12,342 nt of DNA, from contig JAGWMH010000029.1 of assembly GCA_028871775.1 (NCBI GenBank), positions 1 through 12,342 of the forward strand, written 5' to 3'. The position numbers were made by a program, and so were the translations under genes. Of the stretch, positions 6,333 to 12,342 are shown in pieces. A model generated the notes under the pieces. That model ran no database searches and had not been told where the DNA came from. It saw only the letters and a program-made list of their open reading frames with translations. Origin of the DNA: Betaproteobacteria bacterium. GTDB taxonomy: Bacteria > Pseudomonadota > Gammaproteobacteria > Burkholderiales > Gallionellaceae. How positions within the stretch are numbered: the stretch's first letter is position 1; every line of letters starts with the position of its first letter.

Positions 6333-7615
6333 GCATGGCCGGCCTGTCGCTGAAACAAGCGCCGCCCATCTCGGTGCCGTTCCGTTTCATTCTCAGCGCG
6401 CCGCTGTTCCTGCTGCTCGCCGCACTCGCCCTGCTGGCTGCCGGCCCTGACGCGCTGGAATCGCGCTGGAGCCAGCCCCTGCTCGGCATTACCCATCTGA
6501 TCACCCTCGGTTACATGAGCATGGTGATGAGCGGTGCCATGCTGCAACTGCTGCCGGTGCTTGCCGGCGCGCAAGTGCCGCAACCGAGCCTGGTGGCATG
6601 GATCATCCACCTGCCGTTGTTTGCCGGCACCTTGTTGCTGGGCGGCGGGCTGTATTTTTTCGCGGCAGCGCTGGTCACGCTCGCCATCCCGCTGCTCGCC
6701 TGCGCATTTGCGGTATTTTTCGCCATCGCCATTTACTGCCTCGCGCGTGCGCCGGCGCGAAATGCCAGCACACATGCCATGCTGCTGGCGCTGGCAGCGT
6801 TATCGCTCACGGTTGGGCTGGGATTGTCGCTGGCCGCAGGCGTAGCCGGCCTGCTGTATTTGCCCATGCTGCCGCTGGTCGCGCTGCATGTGGGCTGGGG
6901 ATTGCTCGGCTGGACCACGCTGCTGGTGATAGGAGTGGCCTATCAGGTGGTGCCGATGTTTCAGCTCACGCCGCCCTATCCAGCCACAGTCACGCGCTGG
7001 CTGGGCGGCACGCTGTTCGTGCTGCTGCTGGCTTGGTCGTGCCATCTGCTGCTGCCGGAGCCCGCCGCCGGCATACTGGCCATCGCCGCCTCCTGCGGCC
7101 TGGCTGCGTGCATCGCGGCCTTTGCTGTCATCACGCTGTATTTGCAGCAGAAGCGGCGGCGGAAGGTGCCGGACATCACCATGCAATTCTGGCGCACCGG
7201 CCTGTTCAGCCTGCTCGCAGCGGCCATGTTGTGGTTTGCCGGACAGGCCAGCGCCGCGCTGGCTGACAGCACGTTCTATGCCTTGGCGCTGGGCATGCTG
7301 TTCATCATCGGATTCGTCCTGTCGGTGATCCATGGCATGCTGTACAAAATCACCTCGTTCCTGATCTGGTTCCACCTGCAGGGCAAGCTGCCTCCGGGAA
7401 AAGCGCCGCACATGAAAAACATCATCCCGGACCAGGCCGCACGCTGGCACTGGCGCATTCACCTTGCCAGCCTGCCGCTTTGTATCGCCAGCGCGATGTG
7501 GCCCATGCCGTGGGTCTATGTTGCGGGCTGCGCACTGCTGCTGGGCGGCATACTCTTGCTGGCCAACCTCTACCGTGCGTGGAACATCTACCTGCGTGCC
7601 GCAGCTCTAGCTTAA
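6329..7615 (+). CDS. Polytopic membrane protein, NnrS-like, possible heme-binding
   Basis: This inner-membrane protein of 428 aa has roughly 12 hydrophobic segments and no cleavable signal. Histidines sit in or next to membrane segments: His56 in THLITLGYMSMVMSGAMLQL, His187 in ALHVGWGLLGW, His335 in VIHGMLYKITSF and His349 in WFHLQ. The H-L-x-T-L-G-Y pattern and paired His near the C-terminus recall NnrS and heme-copper-oxidase-subunit-I-like proteins of denitrifiers; NnrS itself is a heme-containing membrane protein that eases NO stress. It may be a distant NnrS relative, but I cannot confirm the family by eye. The ATG at 6329 overlaps the upstream DUF2249 stop by 4 bp. It is the last gene of the NsrR-linked operon; its 3' end overlaps the opposing yggU by 9 bp. 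Confidence 0.62.
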   Translation: MSMAGLSLKQAPPISVPFRFILSAPLFLLLAALALLAAGPDALESRWSQPLLGITHLITLGYMSMVMSGAMLQLLPVLAGAQVPQPSLVAWIIHLPLFAGTLLLGGGLYFFAAALVTLAIPLLACAFAVFFAIAIYCLARAPARNASTHAMLLALAALSLTVGLGLSLAAGVAGLLYLPMLPLVALHVGWGLLGWTTLLVIGVAYQVVPMFQLTPPYPATVTRWLGGTLFVLLLAWSCHLLLPEPAAGILAIAASCGLAACIAAFAVITLYLQQKRRRKVPDITMQFWRTGLFSLLAAAMLWFAGQASAALADSTFYALALGMLFIIGFVLSVIHGMLYKITSFLIWFHLQGKLPPGKAPHMKNIIPDQAARWHWRIHLASLPLCIASAMWPMPWVYVAGCALLLGGILLLANLYRAWNIYLRAAALA

Positions 7616-7885
7616 TAAACTTTCCGGATTTACTGCGCTGCCACGCACCTCCACCCGCTTGTGGCGCGACTGCGCACCCTGTTTGAGCTCGACGTTGCGC
7701 AGCGGAACATTGAAGCGCTCCGCGATGAAGCGCAGCAGCGCTTCGTTGGCGCGCCCCTCGATGGGCGGGGCGGCGAGGCGGATCTTCAATGCTTCGCCGT
7801 GCAAACCGGTCACTTCGCTGCGCTTGGCACCGGGCTGCACATGCAGTGTCAGCGTGATGGTGTCTCCCTCGCGGCGGTGCCACAT
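7607..7885 (-). CDS. yggU: DUF167 protein (YggU family)
   Basis: This is a small conserved protein of 92 aa with unknown function, expected in the cytoplasm. The family core is clear: LHVQPGAKRSEVTGLHG, then the signature KIRLAAPPIEGRANEALL, where the EGRAN block is diagnostic, and a basic tail. The start at 7885 (MWHRREGD) gives the usual length of about 95 aa; a start at 7948 would add 21 unrelated residues from inside yggT. Its ATG shares one base with the yggT stop (TAATG), so translation is likely coupled. It is the last gene of yggS-proC-yggT-yggU. Its stop TAG lies inside the opposing membrane-protein gene, with no terminator seen between them. Confidence 0.9.
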   Translation of the reverse strand: MWHRREGDTITLTLHVQPGAKRSEVTGLHGEALKIRLAAPPIEGRANEALLRFIAERFNVPLRNVELKQGAQSRHKRVEVRGSAVNPESLLS

Positions 7886-8451
7886 TAAAGCGATCTTATG
7901 GCCAGATTCTCCAGCCAGCCCAGCGGCACGATGAGGGCAAGCTGGCACACGATGAACAGCAGCAGCACGGTGAGGTCTATATTGCCGATCGGCGGGATGC
8001 GCCGCCGCAACGGGGCGAGGAAGGGGTGTGTCACGACGCTCAGCAGCCCTGCCATCGGCGAGTGCGGATTAACCCATGACAATATTGCCTGGACGAACAG
8101 CGCACCCATCAGCAGGTACACGCTGATCCTGAGCAGCTTGACCGCTGACCAGGCGAGTAGACCGGGCAACGGGAAGGCGGTGAACGGGAAGCCTTGCGCC
8201 CACAGCACGGCGGCAAGGTAGGCCGCCTCCGCCGCGAACGCCAGCAGGAGAGTGGCGGTATCGAAACCGCGCACGGCGGGAATAAACCGGCGCAGGCGCA
8301 GCACCAGAAAATTGGTGAGCGCCATGATGAATTCGCCCAGCGGGTTGCGCATCGGCGCACGCAGCCATTGCAGGTGGAAACGCAACAGCAGCAAGGCGGC
8401 AAATGGCTGCAACAGAACGTCGAGCAGGAACAGTAATGCTTCGTTCAGCAT
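7885..8451 (-). CDS. yggT: YggT family membrane protein
   Basis: This inner-membrane protein of 188 aa has two tandem YggT domains. Each has a hydrophobic hairpin with the family feature of an N-P or similar motif after the first helix: LRAPMRNPLGEFIM in the first half and ILSWVNPHSPMAGLL with THPFLAPLRRRIPPIGNID in the second. The function is not well defined; homologues have been linked to osmotic tolerance, cytochrome assembly or cell division in various organisms. The ATG at 8451 (MLNEALLFLLDVLLQPF) is chosen because it fits the family and follows the proC stop after 1 bp; an earlier in-frame ATG at 8517 would lie inside proC. The proC-yggT-yggU chain is tightly packed and surely co-transcribed. 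Confidence 0.9.
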   Translation of the reverse strand: MLNEALLFLLDVLLQPFAALLLLRFHLQWLRAPMRNPLGEFIMALTNFLVLRLRRFIPAVRGFDTATLLLAFAAEAAYLAAVLWAQGFPFTAFPLPGLLAWSAVKLLRISVYLLMGALFVQAILSWVNPHSPMAGLLSVVTHPFLAPLRRRIPPIGNIDLTVLLLFIVCQLALIVPLGWLENLAIRSL

Positions 8452-8452
8452 G

Positions 8453-9262
8453 TCAATCCTTGCCCAGTTCGTCGCCCATTTCCCTGGCGCGCGCGGCGGC
8501 AGCATGCACTGCGGCAACGATGTGCTGTTTCACGTGGTTGGCTTCCATGCTGAGCAGGGCGCGCTCGGTGGTGCCGTTCTTGGACGTCACGCGCGCGCGC
8601 AGCAAGCTCACGTCATCCTCGCTGGCATCGGCCAGCCTGGCCGCGCCGAGAAAGGTGTCCTGTGCCAGACGGCGCGCATCATCAGCGTCTAAGCCCAGTT
8701 CACGCGCGGCTTGCTGCAGGGCTTCGATGAAATAGAACACATAGGCCGGGCCGCTGCCGGAGATGGCGGTGACCGCATCCATCATCGCCTCGTCTTCCAG
8801 CCACAGGGTGCTGCCCACGGCAGCGAGGATGGTTTGCGCCACGCCGCATTGCGCCTTGCTCACCGCAGGTAAGGCGTACAAGCCGGCCATGCCGCTCTGA
8901 ATCAGTGCGGGCGTGTTCGGCATGGCGCGCACCACTTTTTGCGAGCCCGCCCAGCGTGCCAGGTCGGCGGCGCGGATGCCCGCCGCGATGGAGATCAGCA
9001 ACTGCCCGGACAGCAGCGGAGCAAGCTGCGTGGCAACTTCGCGCAACTGCTGCGGCTTGACCGCCAGCACGATGGCATCGCTGCCCGCCACGCCGGCAGC
9101 CAGCTCCGCCGTGGCCTGCACGCCGAATTCATCCTGCAGCCGAGCGCGGTTGCCGGCATTGATTTCCACCACGCGCAGTTGCGCCGCCGTAAAGTCACGC
9201 TTGAGCAGGCCGCCGATGAGCGCAGTCGCCATGTTGCCGCCGCCGATGAATGTAATGTTCAT
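8453..9262 (-). CDS. proC: Pyrroline-5-carboxylate reductase
   Basis: ProC reduces 1-pyrroline-5-carboxylate to L-proline with NAD(P)H, the last step of proline synthesis. The 269-aa protein has an N-terminal Rossmann fold (MNITFIGGGNMATALIGGL, GxGxxxA-type loop at 7-12), the cofactor-side motif VLAVKPQQ, RAMPNTPA, and the C-terminal P5CR signature ISGSGPAYVFYFIEAL followed by a helical dimer domain. The conserved loop usually written VTS-x-GGTT is VTSKNGTTERAL here. The ATG at 9262 has a ribosome binding site TAAGGG 7 bp upstream (complement of 9270-9275); an extension to 9304 would run into the repeat element. It is separated from yggS by a 190-bp gap filled by that element. Confidence 0.95.
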   Translation of the reverse strand: MNITFIGGGNMATALIGGLLKRDFTAAQLRVVEINAGNRARLQDEFGVQATAELAAGVAGSDAIVLAVKPQQLREVATQLAPLLSGQLLISIAAGIRAADLARWAGSQKVVRAMPNTPALIQSGMAGLYALPAVSKAQCGVAQTILAAVGSTLWLEDEAMMDAVTAISGSGPAYVFYFIEALQQAARELGLDADDARRLAQDTFLGAARLADASEDDVSLLRARVTSKNGTTERALLSMEANHVKQHIVAAVHAAAARAREMGDELGKD

Positions 9263-9280
9263 ATTTAAACCCTTAAATTC

Positions 9281-9454
9281 AGCCACAGAGAGCACAGAGG
9301 ACACAGAGACAACAAACCGTGTAACGGTTTGTTGCAGCGGAGGCTAACCAGCGGTTTGGCTGGCTTTGCCAGCTTAGCCGATTGGCTATGTAAAGCAAAC
9401 CTTCAGGTTAGTCGCAGCCAAAGCTCCTCTGTGATTTCTGTGTACTCTGTGGCT
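9281..9454. repeat. 174-bp inverted-repeat element with 9-nt CACAGAG units (MITE- or REP-like)
   Basis: The arms 9281-9310 and 9425-9454 are inverted repeats matching at about 23 of 30 positions, with a perfect outer 10 bp (AGCCACAGAG / CTCTGTGGCT). The left arm carries three CACAGAG units at 9284, 9293 and 9302, exactly 9 nt apart; the right arm carries three complementary units (one with a single change) at 9427, 9436 and 9445, also 9 nt apart. Inside are an 11-bp perfect hairpin (9310-9334) and a second stem, GCTGGC-TTT-GCCAGC (9359-9373), nested in GGCTAA/TTAGCC (9342-9347 with 9374-9379). There is no open reading frame of note and no evident target duplication. It fills nearly the whole yggS-proC gap, and its outer end covers part of the yggS stop codon. 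It is either a non-autonomous mobile element or a processed mRNA structure. Confidence 0.72.
9310..9334. repeat. Perfect 11-bp hairpin inside the inverted-repeat element
   Basis: CAACAAACCGT (9310-9320), a GTA loop, then ACGGTTTGTTG (9324-9334) pair without mismatch. On the minus strand it lies between yggS and proC, about 50 bp before the proC start. There is no T-run after it on either strand, so a simple terminator is unlikely; an RNA processing or stability element is possible. Confidence 0.6.
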
Positions 9455-10142
9455 ATAGTTTTTGCCGTTCACCAAAAATCGCCGTGCCAACGCGCACGAT
9501 GGTCGCCCCTTCCAGTACCGCCGCTTCAAGGTCATCCGACATGCCCATGGACAGGGTGTCGAGTTTCAATCCCTGCGCGTTAAGCTGCCGCATGAGTCCG
9601 CGCAGCTGGGCGAACGGTTTGCGCTGCGCATCTGTTCTTTGCGCCGGCGCGGGAATGGCCATCAACCCGCGCAGCCTGAGATGCGGCAGGCGCGCCACTG
9701 CCTGCGCCAATTCAACCGCCTCATCGGGAGCCACGCCGCCTTTGCTGCCTTCGCCGCTCACGTTCACTTGTATGCACACGTTGAGCGAAGGCAAATTCTG
9801 CGGGCGCTGTGCGGACAGGCGCTCGGCAATTTTCAGTCTGTCCACGCTGTGCACCCAGGCAAAATTTTCCGCAATGGCGCGCGTCTTGTTGCTCTGGATC
9901 GGCCCGATAAAATGCCACTCCAGTGGCAAGTCGCGCAGCGCTTCGATCTTGCCCAGCGCTTCCTGCACATAGCTCTCGCCGAAGGCGCGCTGCCCTGCCT
10001 GGTACGCCTTGCGCACAGCGGCGGCGGGAAAGGTCTTGCTCACCGCCAGCAGCGCAACATCTTCCGCGCGCCGCTGCGCCGTGCGTGCAGCCAGTGCGAT
10101 GGCACGGTGAATGGCTTGCAAGTTGGAAGCAATTGCGGTCAT
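9453..10142 (-). CDS. yggS: YggS/PLPBP family pyridoxal-phosphate-binding protein
   Basis: YggS binds pyridoxal 5'-phosphate without known enzyme activity and helps balance B6 vitamers and amino-acid pools. The protein is 229 aa with an alanine-racemase-like TIM-barrel fold. The PLP lysine is Lys36 in LLAVSKTFP, the same number as in E. coli when the ATG at 10142 (MTAIASNL) is used. Other family blocks are FGESYVQEALGK, WHFIGPIQSNK, VNVSGEGSKGG, LRGLMAIPAP, LSMGMSDDLEAA and the phosphate-binding VRVGTAIFG near the end. An in-frame ATG at 10163 is possible but neither has a good ribosome binding site. The stop TAG at 9455-9453 overlaps the inverted-repeat element. It is divergent from pilT, a common neighbour pairing. 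Confidence 0.94.
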   Translation of the reverse strand: MTAIASNLQAIHRAIALAARTAQRRAEDVALLAVSKTFPAAAVRKAYQAGQRAFGESYVQEALGKIEALRDLPLEWHFIGPIQSNKTRAIAENFAWVHSVDRLKIAERLSAQRPQNLPSLNVCIQVNVSGEGSKGGVAPDEAVELAQAVARLPHLRLRGLMAIPAPAQRTDAQRKPFAQLRGLMRQLNAQGLKLDTLSMGMSDDLEAAVLEGATIVRVGTAIFGERQKL

Positions 10143-10211
10143 AATCGGCGCGTTGTTGGCCATACTACGCAGCCGCGTCACTGCGCGGCCTGCGAACCTG
10201 CGAGGATTATA

Positions 10212-11258
10212 ATGGATATTACCGAACTGCTTGCCTTTGGCGTCAAAAACAAGGCGTCCGACCTGCATCTTTCCGCCGGCTTGCCGCCGATGATCCGCGT
10301 GCATGGCGATGTGCGCAGGATCAACCTGCCGGCGATGGAACACAAGGAAGTGCACGCCCTGGTGTATGACATCATGAACGACGGGCAACGCAAGGTGTAC
10401 GAGGAGAACAAGGAGATCGACTTCTCCTTTGAGGTTCCGGGGCTCGCGCGTTTCCGCGTCAACGCCTTTGTGCATAACCGCGGTGCGGGCGCGGTGATGC
10501 GCACCATCCCGTCCAAGATCATGTCGCTGGAAGACCTGAAGTGCCCGAAAATTTTCGAGTCCATCTCTGATTTCCCGCGCGGCATGGTGCTGGTGACGGG
10601 GCCTACCGGCTCCGGTAAATCCACCACGCTGGCGGCGATGATCAACCACCGCAACGAAAATGAGATGGGCCACATCCTGACGGTGGAAGACCCCATCGAA
10701 TTCGTGCACGAGAGCAAGAAGTGCCTGATCAACCAGCGCGAAGTCGGCCCGCATACCCTGTCGTTCCAGAATGCCTTGCGCAGCGCCCTGCGCGAAGACC
10801 CGGACATCATCCTGGTGGGCGAAATGCGCGATCTGGAAACCATACGTCTGGCGATGTCCGCGGCGGAAACCGGGCACCTGGTGTTCGGCACACTGCACAC
10901 CAGTTCGGCGGCCAAAACCATAGACCGTATCATCGACGTGTTCCCCGCCGACGAAAAGGAAATGGTGCGCGCCATGCTGTCGGAGTCGCTGCGCGCAGTG
11001 ATCTCGCAGACCCTGCTCAAGACCAAGGATGGTGCAGGCCGTGTGGCAGCCCATGAAATCATGATCTGCACCCCTGCCATCCGCAACCTGATCCGCGAAG
11101 CCAAAGTGCCGCAGATGTACTCCGCCATCCAGACCGGCGGCAACATCGGGATGCAGACACTGGATCAGTGCCTGCAAAATCTGGTCAAGGCCGGTACTGT
11201 TTCTGCCGCGGAAGCGCGCAGCAAGGCATCGAACAAGGATTTATTCCCGGGCAACTAA
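10212..11258 (+). CDS. pilT: Type IV pilus retraction ATPase PilT
   Basis: PilT is a hexameric cytoplasmic ATPase that depolymerises type IV pili, powering twitching motility and DNA uptake. The protein is 348 aa, close to the usual 344. Features in order: an N-terminal PAS-like domain (MDITELLAFGVKNKASDLHL), Walker A GPTGSGKST at 130-138, the Asp box VEDPIEFVH, Walker B DIILVGEMRD at 198-207, the His box TGHLVFGTLHTSSA, and the PilT-specific C-terminal motif AIRNLIREAKVPQM. The ATG at 10212 has AGGA at 10203-10206. The open frame extends upstream through the antisense of yggS, but that part is not PilT. It lies 69 bp from the divergent yggS start and 27 bp before pilU. Confidence 0.97.
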   Translation: MDITELLAFGVKNKASDLHLSAGLPPMIRVHGDVRRINLPAMEHKEVHALVYDIMNDGQRKVYEENKEIDFSFEVPGLARFRVNAFVHNRGAGAVMRTIPSKIMSLEDLKCPKIFESISDFPRGMVLVTGPTGSGKSTTLAAMINHRNENEMGHILTVEDPIEFVHESKKCLINQREVGPHTLSFQNALRSALREDPDIILVGEMRDLETIRLAMSAAETGHLVFGTLHTSSAAKTIDRIIDVFPADEKEMVRAMLSESLRAVISQTLLKTKDGAGRVAAHEIMICTPAIRNLIREAKVPQMYSAIQTGGNIGMQTLDQCLQNLVKAGTVSAAEARSKASNKDLFPGN

Positions 11259-11285
11259 TCAATTCCGGACTAAAGGGAGTCTATT

Positions 11286-12342
11286 ATGGAAAGAGCACAG
11301 GCTACCGAACTGATACACAATTTGCTGCGCGGCATGCTCAGCAAGAAGGCGTCGGACATGTTCATCACCACCGGTTTCCCGCCCGCGTTCAAGGTGGATG
11401 GCAAGATGACGGCGGTTTCCCCGCAGGCGCTGACTGCGCAGCATACCCAGGAACTGGCGCGCAGCATCATGAACGACAAGCAGGCCGCCGCATTCGAGGC
11501 CACGCATGAATGCAACTTCGCCATCAGCCCGCCCGGCATCGGCCGCTTCCGCGTCAACGTGTTCATGCAGCAGCAGCGCGTCGGCATGGTGCTGCGCACC
11601 ATTACCACCAAGATACCGGACTTCGACGAGATGGGGCTGCCGCCCGTACTGAAGGATGTGGTAATGACCAAGCGCGGGCTGGCCATCCTGGTCGGCGGCA
11701 CCGGCTCCGGCAAATCCACCACACTGGCAGCCATGCTGGGCTACCGCAACAAGAACAGTTATGGCCACATCATCACCATCGAGGACCCGGTGGAGTATGT
11801 GCATGAACACATCAACTGCATCGTCACCCACCGCGAGGTCGGGGTGGACACCGATTCATGGGAAGCCGCGCTGAAGAACACCCTGCGCCAGGCGCCGGAT
11901 GTCATTCTCATCGGCGAGATCCGCGATCGCGAAACCATGGAGCATGCCGTGGCGTTCGCCGAAACCGGCCACCTGTGCCTGGCCACCCTGCACGCCAACA
12001 GCGCCAACCAGGCGCTCGACCGCATCATCAACTTCTTTCCGGAGGAACGCCGCGCGCAGTTGCTGATGGACCTGTCGCTTAACACCAAGGCGCTCATTTC
12101 GCAGCGCCTGATCCCGAACAAGAGCGGGGCCGGCCGCGCGGCAGCGTTTGAAATCATGCTCAATTCGCCGCTGGTCGCCGACCTGATCTTCAAGGGCGAG
12201 GTGCACGGAATCAAGGAAGTCATGTCAAAGTCGCGCGAGATCGGCATGCAGACCTTCGACCAGGCGCTGTTCGAGCTGTACGAAACAGACAAGATCAGTT
12301 ACGAGGAAGCGCTGAAGAATGCCGACTCGCTCAACGACCTGC
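11286..12342 (+). CDS. pilU: Type IV pilus retraction ATPase PilU, 3' end beyond the window
   Basis: PilU is a PilT paralogue that works with PilT to give stronger pilus retraction. From the ATG at 11286 the frame stays open for 352 codons to the end of the window, so only the last few dozen residues are missing from a family of roughly 370-380 aa. Seen in order: an N-terminal helix and SDMFITTGFPPAFKVDG, Walker A GGTGSGKST at residues 137-145, the Asp box IEDPVEYVHEH, Walker B VILIGEIRD at 206-214, and the His box TGHLCLATLHANSANQ. The A-I-R-N-L-I-R-E motif of PilT is replaced by EIMLNSPLVADLIFKGEV, as expected for PilU. A strong ribosome binding site AGGGAG (11274-11279) precedes it; co-transcription with pilT is likely. 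Confidence 0.95.
   Translation, partial: MERAQATELIHNLLRGMLSKKASDMFITTGFPPAFKVDGKMTAVSPQALTAQHTQELARSIMNDKQAAAFEATHECNFAISPPGIGRFRVNVFMQQQRVGMVLRTITTKIPDFDEMGLPPVLKDVVMTKRGLAILVGGTGSGKSTTLAAMLGYRNKNSYGHIITIEDPVEYVHEHINCIVTHREVGVDTDSWEAALKNTLRQAPDVILIGEIRDRETMEHAVAFAETGHLCLATLHANSANQALDRIINFFPEERRAQLLMDLSLNTKALISQRLIPNKSGAGRAAAFEIMLNSPLVADLIFKGEVHGIKEVMSKSREIGMQTFDQALFELYETDKISYEEALKNADSLNDL

Noticed and set aside
9284..9308. CACAGAG repeats as a CRISPR or tandem array
   Set aside because: Units are only 7 nt with 2-nt spacers, three per arm, and arranged as an inverted repeat; no spacer-sized unique segments or cas genes.
9462..10211. 250-codon N-terminal extension of pilT
   Set aside because: It is antisense to yggS and unlike any PilT N-terminus; the ATG at 10212 begins the normal MDITELL sequence.
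10208..10213. TATAAT as the pilT -10 box
   Set aside because: It overlaps the pilT start codon, so a transcript starting from it would lack the start; probably chance.
10143..11177. Long N-terminal extension of yggS on the minus strand (frame open to 11177)
   Set aside because: The extension is antisense to pilT; the start at 10142 puts the PLP lysine at position 36 as in E. coli.

Overview
The window reads as a chromosomal stretch of a betaproteobacterium. The moderately GC-rich codon use, the order aceF-end / nadD / rsfS / rlmH / maf / rng, and the pilTU genes lying next to yggS-proC-yggT-yggU all fit that group. A Nitrosomonadales-type environmental bacterium (Gallionellaceae or Sulfuricella-like) is my guess, but nothing here fixes the genus. 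I see no tRNA, rRNA, CRISPR array, transposase or phage gene.

Region 1 (1-3995, + strand) is housekeeping. It holds the 3' end of the pyruvate dehydrogenase E2 gene, then a tightly packed and probably translationally coupled set: nadD (NAD synthesis), rsfS (ribosome silencing), rlmH (23S rRNA methylation), maf (nucleotide pyrophosphatase) and rng (RNase G). nadD/rsfS overlap by 14 bp and maf/rng by 4 bp.

Region 2 (3996-7615, + strand) is the accessory part and the most interesting. An Rrf2 regulator closely resembling NsrR, the nitric-oxide-sensing [Fe-S] repressor, is followed by an AT-rich repeat array (4632-4675). This array contains a near-consensus NsrR operator. Immediately downstream is a five-gene run: DUF2249 protein, stand-alone FmdE-like protein, hemerythrin, second DUF2249 protein, and a 428-aa polytopic membrane protein with intramembrane histidines (NnrS/heme-protein-like). 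The layout suggests an NsrR-controlled nitrosative-stress or NO/iron module with two poorly understood protein families and an unassigned FmdE-like partner.

Region 3 (7607-10142, - strand) is a conserved operon transcribed toward region 2: yggS (PLP homeostasis) - proC (proline synthesis) - yggT (membrane protein) - yggU/DUF167. A 174-bp inverted-repeat element with 9-nt periodic CACAGAG units (9281-9454) sits between yggS and proC and reaches into the yggS stop codon. The last gene overlaps the end of the membrane-protein gene by 9 bp, tail to tail.

Region 4 (10212-12342, + strand) starts divergently from yggS, 69 bp away. It carries pilT and then pilU, the type IV pilus retraction ATPases; pilU runs off the window end.
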